DNA of 11,597 bases from Opitutales bacterium (GTDB lineage: Bacteria; Verrucomicrobiota; Verrucomicrobiia; Opitutales; T3Sed10-336). Numbering within the stretch: the first letter of the stretch is position 1; each line of letters starts with the position of its first letter. The stretch lies in assembly GCA_007132315.1 (NCBI GenBank), contig SLOW01000058.1:1-11597 (forward strand), written 5' to 3'. Below the pieces are notes generated by a model. The model saw only the letters and a program-made list of their open reading frames with translations. It was not told the DNA's origin and ran no database searches. Below are positions 1 to 6,395 of the stretch, one piece after another. Position numbers and translations under genes: made by a program.

Positions 1-859
1 CACCGTCCGCTACGTTCCGGCCGAGCTGCGCCGGCATTCCTACCAGTGCCTCGCCCAGTACATCGCCTGCGGTCTCGATCCCGCCCGGTCCCACATCTTT
101 CTGCAGTCGCACGTGACCGGTCACACCGAGCTGAGCTGGATTCTGGGATGTCTGACCCCGGTGGGTGACCTGCACCGGATGACCCAGTTCAAGGAAAAGT
201 CGGCCAAACCCGGCGCCAGCGTCAACGCGGGGCTCCTCTATTATCCCGTGCTGATGGCGGCGGATATTCTCCTGTACAATGCCGACCGGGTTCCGGTGGG
301 CGAGGACCAGAAGCAGCACCTCGAACTGGCGCGCAATATCGCCCAGCGTTTCAACCAGACCTATTCCGAAACCTTCAACGTCCCGGAGCCGTTCATTCCC
401 AAGGCCGGCGCGCGGGTGATGTCGCTGCAGGACCCGACCCGCAAGATGTCGAAGTCGGAAGAGTCGCCCGGCGATGCCATTCTGCTGCTGGATTCTCCCA
501 AGGTTATCCGCAAGAAAATCGCCGCCGCGGTAACCGATTCGGGGCGTGAGGTCCGGTATTCCCAGGACAAACCGGGGATCGCGAACCTGTTGAATATTTT
601 CAGCGCGGTAACCGGGCGCTCGATCGCCGATCTCGAGAAGGCGTTCGAGGGCGCCGGCTACGGCGATTTCAAGAACGCCTTGGCCGATGCGCTGATCGGT
701 TGCCTGGAACCGTTCCAGCAACGGTACCGCGAAATTGTCGAGGACAAGCCCTACATGCACCGGGTGCTCAAGGAAGGGACCGAAGTCGCCCAGGCGCGCG
801 CTTACCGGACCTTGTCCAAGGTGTACCGCAAGGCGGGCTTTGTGGAGCGCTTCAAATAG
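1..859 (+). CDS. trpS: Tryptophan--tRNA ligase, 3' portion (5' end outside window)
   Basis: Class I aminoacyl-tRNA synthetase that charges tRNA-Trp with tryptophan in the cytoplasm. The reading frame is open from position 2 to the TAG at 857-859, giving 285 visible residues; the family is usually about 330-350, so roughly the first 50 residues, including the HIGH-type nucleotide-binding motif, lie before the window. Visible family signatures, in order, are the 'IFLQSHV' strand, 'MTQFKEKSAK', 'YPVLMAADILLY', 'GEDQKQHLELAR' and the catalytic lysine loop KMSKS at 443-457 within 'DPTRKMSKSEE'. The GTG at 113 is an internal codon, not the start, because TrpS-like sequence continues upstream of it without a break. 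The gene is convergent with the tRNA-Lys gene. Identification is very secure; only the N-terminus is unseen. Confidence 0.97.
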   Translation, partial: TVRYVPAELRRHSYQCLAQYIACGLDPARSHIFLQSHVTGHTELSWILGCLTPVGDLHRMTQFKEKSAKPGASVNAGLLYYPVLMAADILLYNADRVPVGEDQKQHLELARNIAQRFNQTYSETFNVPEPFIPKAGARVMSLQDPTRKMSKSEESPGDAILLLDSPKVIRKKIAAAVTDSGREVRYSQDKPGIANLLNIFSAVTGRSIADLEKAFEGAGYGDFKNALADALIGCLEPFQQRYREIVEDKPYMHRVLKEGTEVAQARAYRTLSKVYRKAGFVERFK

Positions 860-878
860 TCGACGCCGGCAACTTCGG

Positions 879-914
879 GATTGAGCCCCGGCGCGGCGCG
901 CCCTGGGCTCAGTC
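879..914. terminator. Hairpin between convergent trpS and tRNA-Lys
   Basis: Inverted repeat GATTGAGCCC (879-888) and GGGCTCAGTC (905-914): ten base pairs with one G-T wobble around a 16-nt GC-rich loop. It starts 19 nt after the trpS stop and lies downstream of the 3' end of the tRNA-Lys gene on the other strand, so it could act for both transcripts. Neither side has a U-tract, so intrinsic termination is uncertain. Confidence 0.45.
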
Positions 915-976
915 GTCTCCAGCGGCCGCTTGATTCCGGGATGACGGCATCCATCCGCAAGAACAACGGGATTCGG

Positions 977-1048
977 TGGGTTGGCCGGGACTCGAACCCG
1001 GAACCAATTGCTTAAAAGGCAACTGCTCTACCATTGAGCTACCAACCC
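977..1048 (-). tRNA. tRNA-Lys, anticodon TTT (UUU)
   Basis: Read on the minus strand this is a complete 72-nt cloverleaf. The acceptor stem GGGTTGG/CCAACCC is perfectly paired. The D arm is GCTC/GAGC, and the anticodon arm GTTGC/GCAAT has one G-U pair. The anticodon loop is CTTTTAA, so the anticodon is TTT (lysine). The T arm is CCGGG-TTCGAGT-CCCGG, and the discriminator base is A. The genomic sequence after the discriminator reads CCG, so the CCA tail is not encoded and must be added by the nucleotidyltransferase. The gene converges on trpS. On its 5' side, about 117 bp away, lies an integrase relic; no second copy of the tRNA 3' end (an att duplicate) is visible in the window. Confidence 0.97.
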
Positions 1049-1165
1049 GAAAATGTTGACTGTCTGTGACTTAGGGCATTGCGTTTGGCGTGGATTCCAC
1101 ACCCGGCCCCAACGCGGCGGCCGAAATCACAACGGGCCGTCAGTGGAAACTGAAAACAAGCGTCA

Positions 1166-2422
1166 GTGCGGGAAAGAACGTCCGTGCAATGCCTCAATCT
1201 TCACGGAAAAAGCGGACGTTACTACCTGCGAACGGAATTGGGCAAGAAAGAAATCTGGAGATCTCTAAAAACGAACACCTGGTCGGTCGCCCGGCTCCGA
1301 CTCGCCGATCAACTGAAGTATATTCGTCGGACCCGGGGGAGCCACATGGCGGTGGAGTCCGGAGCCATCTACACGAACCCGGTCGACGCGAAACCGCCGG
1401 AGGGCGCTGGTCGGCTTCGGATAAAGATAGCCTCGAAAAAGATCCGGCTCCCGGGCAAGGACGAGTTTTTCCAGCTGTTCGCGGAGATGGAGTCCTCCGG
1501 ATCCGGCTGGGCGCCGTATACGGCCGATCTTGCCCGCTTCCTCGCGTTCTCCGGGATGCGGATCGGGGAAGCCCGCCGCGTGAAATGGAAGCACATCGAT
1601 TTCAAGAAGGAACAGCTCCACGTTCCGGGAACGAAATCGGAGACCAGCCTCCGGGTGGTTCCGATGCTCGACGCCATGAAGGGCGTGCTCAAGAAAATGT
1701 ATGAACGGGAGGGCCAGCCCGAGCAGGGAGAGAGAGTCCTCCGAGTCGGGGAATGCCAGAAATCAATCGACCGCGCCTGCGAGATCCTGGGGATCGAGCG
1801 TATCACCCACCACGATTTTCGGGAGGGGACCCACGGATGGCATGGCAATCCCCGCATCGAAAATTTTCATCAGCACCCGGAGGATGGCTTAGTGTTTGAA
1901 AGCGTGGGTCACGATCCGTGGGTCGAGGGGCCGTCGCCGGACAATCCGCTGGCGGATAACGTGTTGCCCGCGCCGGAACGGTTCGTGGTCCCCGCCGAGG
2001 CCGAGGCGGTCGAAGCGGGGGGTGTTCGCGTCCGGCACGACGGCCGGCATTGGAACGGTCTTTCGGTCGAAGTTCGCGACGAACCCATGGCGAGCGGCTT
2101 GATCAACGAACGGATTGGCTATGTGAGCGACGGTGAGTCGGGCTTTCCAACTCTCCGGGAAAGAGGAGTACCTGGACGACTCCGGACGCCGCGGCCTGCT
2201 GGCGGACTTCACCTTGTTGCAGCCCCAGATCCTGGACGGCCCGGCCATTTGCCAGGCAACTGCTCCGAGGGGCCATTTCGCTTGAGCCTCCCCTTCGAGG
2301 AGATTGACACCGTGCGGGTGAACCCTCGTCTGCGTTCTTCGGCTCTGGATCCATTGGGACCCATTGAACCGACGACCAACGATCGAAATTTGAGAAATAT
2401 TCCCCAAGTCTGTCCGATATGA
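1166..2422 (+). pseudogene. Relic tyrosine recombinase (phage/element integrase), internally deleted and missing its catalytic end
   Basis: The frame is open from a GTG at 1166 to 2422, but integrase similarity stops near 1822. Residues 8-57 look like the N-terminal segment of tyrosine recombinases ('SGRYYLRTELGKKEIWRSLKT'). The SAM-like core-binding domain, normally about 80-100 residues, is reduced to its last few residues ('MAVESGAIYTNPV', 61-73), joined directly to the N-terminal part. The catalytic domain follows: the first arginine R132 in 'FSGMRIGEARRVKWKHIDF', the strand lysine K157 in 'GTKSETSLRVVPM', and the HxxR box H216-R219 in 'ITHHDFR'. After R219 the expected 'H-x-F-A-T' helix, the second His/Trp box and the nucleophilic tyrosine are absent in all three frames. 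The remaining ~200 codons resemble nothing I recognise. Without core-binding domain and tyrosine it cannot recombine DNA. It probably marks a decayed element beside tRNA-Lys. An annotation pipeline might still call the whole frame a CDS. Confidence 0.75.
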
Positions 2423-2582
2423 TTGAGAGTTATTCCCCATTTTTTCTGGGAATGGGATTGATGCAGGTAAGGGAGGGGCAACCTGAGTCTCTAACCATCA
2501 ATGTCTGAACATAGCAAACCGCTTTCGGCATGTTTGGTGCTGCGCCAGTCTCCAGAATCGGGGTACGTTTCCTTCACGGAAC
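1823..2582. other. 760 bp without a recognisable gene
   Basis: Between the last integrase-like codon and the secreted-protein start I find no gene I can defend. Long frames are open on both strands (plus to 2422; minus 1889-2440), as often happens in GC-rich DNA, and neither translation shows a family motif. A 50-codon frame at 2133-2285 (GTG start, TGA stop; 'EEYLDDSGRRGLLADF' inside) has a more protein-like composition but no visible Shine-Dalgarno and no family I can name. From about 2380 onwards the sequence becomes clearly more AT-rich, as expected of a promoter region for the downstream gene. This could be the wreck of further element DNA or ordinary decaying intergenic sequence. Confidence 0.5.
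2398..2453. repeat. Three ATTCCC-type boxes in the AT-rich leader of the secreted-protein gene
   Basis: TATTCCCCA occurs twice in direct orientation, at 2398-2406 and 2431-2439, 33 bp apart (about three helical turns). GGGAAT at 2448-2453 is an inverted partner of the second copy: ATTCCC - 10 nt including a T6 run - GGGAAT. The cluster ends 130 bp upstream of the ATG at 2583. It could be a regulator binding array or a weak hairpin; the sequence alone does not decide. Confidence 0.35.
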
Positions 2583-5252
2583 ATGGGCAACGCTCAACTT
2601 CTTACCGCTATGGTTACTCGATTTTTGATCTCTTGTGTACTTTCTCCCCTGATCCCGGCTCTCTATCGCTGGCTGCCGGCGTTCCTGTTCGGCTTATTCG
2701 TTTCGGCGGGAGGTTCGTCGCTGGCCGCGGAGGCGACGGTCCAGCATCTGAGCACGCACCGGGATCACCCGACGCTGCCGATGCGCGCGCACATTCTGAT
2801 TGAGACCGATACGCCGCACGGCGTGGAGGCGCACGTGACCTTGGTTTTCCCGCACAGCGGTTATGAGGTGACCGACTGGGGCGAGCCGGAGCGGGACGGC
2901 CATCACTTCACCGCTGATGTCTCCATCATTATGCCTCATGAGATTGTGTTGCCCGTGGTTACCAAAGTCACTCACGTCTACCGGCTGGGCGATCTTTTGC
3001 CGGGCGACTACGAGTTTGAGCTCACTTCGGCCGGACACGTGCTCGCGGGAAAGAAGTTCACCGTGGAGGAGGATTCCGATGACCCGGATCCGTTTCCGGC
3101 GAAAGCATCCGTGCGGGTCAAGGTGGATGCCGATGGGTTCGCGCGGGCCAAAGCGGTGGTTCTGTTTGAAGAGCCCGGGTACCGCATCCGCGACTGGGGA
3201 ACTCCGATGCGCCGCGGCCATTTTTTCAGCATTCACGCGGAGGCGGTTCGGGTGGACGCCGAAGATTCGCCCAGGGAGGAACGGCTTCTCGAAGCCCGGC
3301 ACCTCTACCGGCTTTGGCCGTCCCCGCTCGATCCCGGCGAGTACGAACTGCAGTTTTTCATAAACGGCCATGAGCTGGCGCAAACCGGCTTTCGCGTGCA
3401 CGAGGAAAAAGGGAGCGTCGCGCTTCATGTCGAGCCGCTGACCGAACCGAAGCGCGAATCGCATCCCCTGCGCGTGGTGTACCGTCACCCGCGGGGGATC
3501 GATACGGATTCGCTGGGCGATCGCAATATTCGTGTCCGGGGGCCGAATGGGTACGATCGGTTCGCCGCTTTGAAGGATTGGGCGCCGCTGAATGACGAAG
3601 GGGCTCACCAGGACCACGAATCAGATGAGCCGCCGACGGCGGTTTCCGTCACCTACCTCGTTCATGCGCCGGGTCTGTACTGGACCTACCATGACAACGG
3701 AAGTTACGGGGTGCACCTGCTGGAGAATTCGGTGCGCACGGCGGCCGGAGACTTTTTCGCCGCGCGGCGGTTGGGTGGTTTTCGGGTGAACCTGCCCAGG
3801 GAACCGGAACCGCGTCCGTGGATCGAGTTTCGTTCCGTCGAGATCGTGGAGATCTCCGATTCCGAGGGGAGGGAATCCGCCGAGGAGACGGTTTACGGAG
3901 CCAAAGTCAGCGTTTTGGTTCCGGCTACCAATGTTGCGGTCGATTGGGGCGGCCTGCATCAGGAAGGCACACGTTTCCGGGTGGATCTCGAGGCGTTTTA
4001 CATCGCGGAGGGGGGATCCCAGGTGATAACGACACGAATCCACACGTACCGGCTCGGAGCATTGACTCCCGGTGAATATGTTTTCGGCGTTCACGCCTAC
4101 GGGCGGATGATCGGCCAAAAGCGGTTTTCAATCGATCCGCAGGTGCTGCCCGGCGCGCGTTTGTTGTCGAGGGATATCGTCGAAGCGAACCGTGAGCCCC
4201 ACCTGTTCCAGGGCCGTTACCGCTCGCCGCACGGAATGAATCCGGACAGCATCCGCGAAGCGGAGATTCGTGTGCGCGGGCCTCAGCAATATTCGGAGAT
4301 CGCGGACCTGCTCGCGATCGATACCTTCGAAACAGAGGACGGGAATCGATTCACGCAGGCAAGTTACTCGGTCGCTCCGCCCCGTTTCGGGTGGATCCCG
4401 CACTATAACGGTTCCTTCGGCGTATTCGTCCCAGGGGAGACGATCCACGACAAGGCTGGAAATTTCCTGCCCGGCGGGCGCGTGGGGGACTTTCATGTGA
4501 TGATCCGTCCGGGCCGGCCGCCGGAAGGACCGCGACTCGATCTGGAGGTCACGGTCGATGACGACGGCGTGGCCCACACCCACCTGACCTTTCTCCCGGG
4601 GAACAGGGGTTGGGCGGTGACCCACTGGGGAGAGCATGTGCACACGAAGGGCCTGACCTTTGTATCCCGGGCCGAAATCGACGAGAACGGTTCGGTGCTT
4701 CCCGTTGTGTTCGAGCACACCTATCGGCTGGGCCGTCTCGATCCGGGGATTTACGGTTTTGTCTGGTACGGATCAAACGGATATGTAAGTCGTCACGTCT
4801 TCCGCATCGGCGACGAGGCCCCCGCGCCTCCGTACGAACGATGGCGGCGCCTGGTCGAGGACCGTGCCGCGGAAGGCGGGGAACCGACTGACGAGGAATC
4901 CGGCGGCACGAACTTCCTTCGCTACGCTTTTGCCCTGGATCCGGACGAGTTACCCGGCCGAGGGTTGCTGCGGGCGGAGGTTGAGCGGGGGGCCGAGGGC
5001 AAACACCGCCTGCTCATAACCCGCCCGGAAGCGCTGCTGGCGACGGACATCGCCTATCGTGTGGAAGTTTCCCGGGACCTTCGTGAGTGGGTCGATGCAA
5101 CGGAACTGGTGGTTGACCGTGAATTACGCCTCGCCCCGGACGGCACGTACCGCCGTACCGTCGAGATCGCCGAGGAGGAAGGAGAGACTCCCTACCGCTT
5201 CGCGCGCGTCCGGGCCTATTTGCGGGACGGATATGACGCCGCAGGGAACTGA
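2583..5252 (+). CDS. Exported multidomain repeat protein with alternating beta-rich modules
   Basis: 889 residues, function unknown. The N-terminus looks like a long signal peptide (hydrophobic stretches about residues 12-27 and 30-42, then 'SSLAA' before E50 as a plausible cleavage point); starting at the second ATG (2610, residue 10) would serve equally well. The mature part alternates two modules. Module A carries a 'W-G...G..F' strand and then 'H-x-Y-R-L...L-x-P-G-x-Y-x-F', seen near residues 131, 240, 487 and 712. Module B starts 'S-I/L...IRVRGP' (about 305 and 551), contains 'Y-x-V..P.....Y-x-x-N-G-S-Y/F-G-V' and ends 'G-G-F-R-V' or 'G-D-F-H-V', like Ig-like surface repeats of planctomycetes and verrucomicrobia. 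The order is A-A-B-A-B-A. Residues about 777-889 ('NFLRYAFALDP' onward) match a C-terminal module common in exported verrucomicrobial proteins. No catalytic motif, membrane anchor or PEP-CTERM tail is visible. A surface or extracellular binding role is inference. No clear Shine-Dalgarno sits at 2583. Confidence 0.85.
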   Translation: MGNAQLLTAMVTRFLISCVLSPLIPALYRWLPAFLFGLFVSAGGSSLAAEATVQHLSTHRDHPTLPMRAHILIETDTPHGVEAHVTLVFPHSGYEVTDWGEPERDGHHFTADVSIIMPHEIVLPVVTKVTHVYRLGDLLPGDYEFELTSAGHVLAGKKFTVEEDSDDPDPFPAKASVRVKVDADGFARAKAVVLFEEPGYRIRDWGTPMRRGHFFSIHAEAVRVDAEDSPREERLLEARHLYRLWPSPLDPGEYELQFFINGHELAQTGFRVHEEKGSVALHVEPLTEPKRESHPLRVVYRHPRGIDTDSLGDRNIRVRGPNGYDRFAALKDWAPLNDEGAHQDHESDEPPTAVSVTYLVHAPGLYWTYHDNGSYGVHLLENSVRTAAGDFFAARRLGGFRVNLPREPEPRPWIEFRSVEIVEISDSEGRESAEETVYGAKVSVLVPATNVAVDWGGLHQEGTRFRVDLEAFYIAEGGSQVITTRIHTYRLGALTPGEYVFGVHAYGRMIGQKRFSIDPQVLPGARLLSRDIVEANREPHLFQGRYRSPHGMNPDSIREAEIRVRGPQQYSEIADLLAIDTFETEDGNRFTQASYSVAPPRFGWIPHYNGSFGVFVPGETIHDKAGNFLPGGRVGDFHVMIRPGRPPEGPRLDLEVTVDDDGVAHTHLTFLPGNRGWAVTHWGEHVHTKGLTFVSRAEIDENGSVLPVVFEHTYRLGRLDPGIYGFVWYGSNGYVSRHVFRIGDEAPAPPYERWRRLVEDRAAEGGEPTDEESGGTNFLRYAFALDPDELPGRGLLRAEVERGAEGKHRLLITRPEALLATDIAYRVEVSRDLREWVDATELVVDRELRLAPDGTYRRTVEIAEEEGETPYRFARVRAYLRDGYDAAGN

Positions 5253-5263
5253 TGGGGTCCGAT

Positions 5264-5279
5264 GCCGCACAAAAGCGGC
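5264..5279. terminator. Small hairpin between convergent secreted-protein gene and fur-family gene
   Basis: GCCGC (5264-5268), loop ACAAAA, GCGGC (5275-5279), followed by CTTTAG on the plus strand. It lies 12 nt after the stop at 5252 and 18 nt beyond the end of the minus-strand regulator gene. The five-pair stem and broken T-run make it a weak terminator candidate. Confidence 0.3.
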
Positions 5280-5296
5280 CTTTAGCGAGCATGGAC

Positions 5297-5761
5297 TCAC
5301 GCCTCTTCGGAAGGCTTTTCTGAACAATCCTCGCACACGCCGAAGAATTCCAGCATGTGCGAGACATTCCGGTATCCGCGGTTGTGGACCAGGCGCTCCA
5401 AGCCCGCCACCACGCAGACATCGAGCGTCTCGACCTTCTGGCAGGAGGTGCAGATGATGTGGTGGTGGTGTTCCCCGCCCACCACGAAATCGAATAAGCT
5501 GGAGCCGTCGGGAAAGAAACACCGGCGAACGATTCCGAGCTTTTCGAAGGTGGCGATGCACCGGTAAATCGTCGCCAAATCGCAGTTTTCCTCTTTGAGC
5601 GACTGGTGGATGTCCTCGATCTTGATCGGGCCATCCGCCGCGATCAGGGCCTTCAGGATGGAAATGCGCGGTTGGGTGACGCGGTAGCCGGCTTTGTGCA
5701 GCATACCCACGGCCTGTTTCAGATTCGGGTCGTTTTCAGAACGTTGTTCGGGACTCGGCAT
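5297..5761 (-). CDS. Fur-family metal-dependent transcriptional regulator
   Basis: A 154-residue winged-helix repressor of the Fur/Zur/PerR superfamily, which binds promoter DNA as a metal-loaded dimer. The N-terminal DNA-binding domain (about residues 10-90) shows 'AGYRVTQPRISILKAL' and the recognition-helix region 'LATIYRCIATFEKLGIV'. The dimerisation domain shows the histidine-rich metal segment 'GEHHHHIICTSC' (His98-101) and two structural zinc pairs, C104-x-x-C107 and C143-x-x-C146 ('FGVCEDC'). Which metal or signal it senses cannot be told from this sequence. I chose the ATG at 5761 because family N-termini normally begin 10-25 residues before 'AGYRVT'. An in-frame ATG at 5797 would add 12 atypical residues, with a GAGG only 2 nt ahead of it. 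It is divergent from the Minf_1886 gene and convergent with the secreted-protein gene. Confidence 0.92.
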   Translation of the reverse strand: MPSPEQRSENDPNLKQAVGMLHKAGYRVTQPRISILKALIAADGPIKIEDIHQSLKEENCDLATIYRCIATFEKLGIVRRCFFPDGSSLFDFVVGGEHHHHIICTSCQKVETLDVCVVAGLERLVHNRGYRNVSHMLEFFGVCEDCSEKPSEEA

Positions 5762-5881
5762 GACCGGATGGATCGAAGGATGGACAATAAGGAACATAAC
5801 CTCGTGTTCGGGGCTGATGCAAATGAATTGGACCGGAACTCTTTGGGACGGAACGCCTGCGGCGGCGTTTCAAGCGAAAAG

Positions 5882-5898
5882 TTTGATTTGCCGTCAAA
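5882..5898. promoter_or_regulatory. Inverted repeat in the divergent fur / Minf_1886 intergenic region
   Basis: TTTGA (5882-5886), 7-nt spacer, TCAAA (5894-5898). The 17-bp span suits a dimeric repressor such as Fur. It lies 25 bp before the Minf_1886-family start and 120 bp before the regulator start. The arms are short, and no canonical Fur box (GATAATGAT-type) is present, so this is only a candidate operator. Confidence 0.25.
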
Positions 5899-5923
5899 GG
5901 ACTGTGTGCTACTGTTCCTGCTG

Positions 5924-6379
5924 ATGGAGTCCGAAAGTTTTACCGAAGTCCTCGACCTGATCCGCCGAGACGATCCCCGCTACGACCGGAATGCTTATTT
6001 TTTCGTTCGTCGGGCTCTGGATTACACCTTGAAGGAGTGCGGCGAGACCGATGAACGCTCCGCCCGCCACGTCAGTGGTTCCGAGCTTCTGGACGGCATC
6101 CGGAGCTTCGCCCTGGACCAGTTCGGTCCCCTGGCTCTGACCGTTTTCCGTGAATGGAACGTGCTGAGTTGCGAGGATTTCGGGGAGATCGTCTTTCAAC
6201 TGGTCGATTACGGCGTTCTGGGGAAAACCGAACGGGATAGCCGTTCGGATTTCGCCGGCGGGTACGATTTCGAGGAAGCTTTCCTGACCCCTTTTTTACC
6301 CGAAGCAAAGAAACACGCGTCGCCGAACAAGAACAACGGCGGTCGCCTCAATCCGCCGCGGGGCGACGAGCACCGCTGA
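5924..6379 (+). CDS. Minf_1886 family protein, function unknown
   Basis: A 151-residue cytoplasmic protein with no signal peptide or membrane segment. It matches from memory the Minf_1886 family, small proteins found mainly in Verrucomicrobiota and relatives. The family pattern is visible throughout: 'RRDDPRYDRNAYFFVRRALDYTLKE' near the start, 'RHVSGSELLDGIRSFALDQFGP' in the middle, and 'CEDFGEIVFQLVDYGVLGKTE' followed by 'DFAGGYDFEEAFLTPFLP'. The last ~24 residues are basic, polar and probably disordered. I chose the ATG at 5924 because family similarity begins just after it. Upstream in-frame starts (such as GTG 5906, with an AAAGGA ahead) would add a short hydrophobic stretch. Its stop is 16 bp before the M16 peptidase start, so the two genes are probably co-transcribed. 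No biochemical role is known to me, and none is assigned. Confidence 0.85.
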   Translation: MESESFTEVLDLIRRDDPRYDRNAYFFVRRALDYTLKECGETDERSARHVSGSELLDGIRSFALDQFGPLALTVFREWNVLSCEDFGEIVFQLVDYGVLGKTERDSRSDFAGGYDFEEAFLTPFLPEAKKHASPNKNNGGRLNPPRGDEHR

Positions 6380-6395
6380 TTTCCCGGAGCCATTC

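Noticed and set aside
1090..1704. 204-codon plus-strand frame overlapping the integrase relic
   Set aside because: Arg/Gly/Pro-rich shadow translation in another frame; the recognisable integrase residues are in the frame starting at 1166.
977..2422. Intact genomic island bounded by tRNA-Lys
   Set aside because: No direct repeat of the tRNA end is visible, the integrase is dead, and no further mobile-element genes are present.
1889..2440. 183-codon open frame on the minus strand
   Set aside because: No family motif, no Shine-Dalgarno, and its composition reads as the shadow of GC-rich sequence; an overlapping plus frame is equally open.
2501..2803. 100-codon frame starting at an ATG about 20 nt after a GGGAGGGG
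   Set aside because: The purine run is too far from the ATG to be its ribosome binding site, and the frame overlaps the signal peptide of the well-supported secreted protein in a different frame.
5606..5923. Long N-terminal extension of the Minf_1886-family protein
   Set aside because: It would overlap the Fur-family gene on the other strand and has no family similarity before residue 1 of the chosen start.
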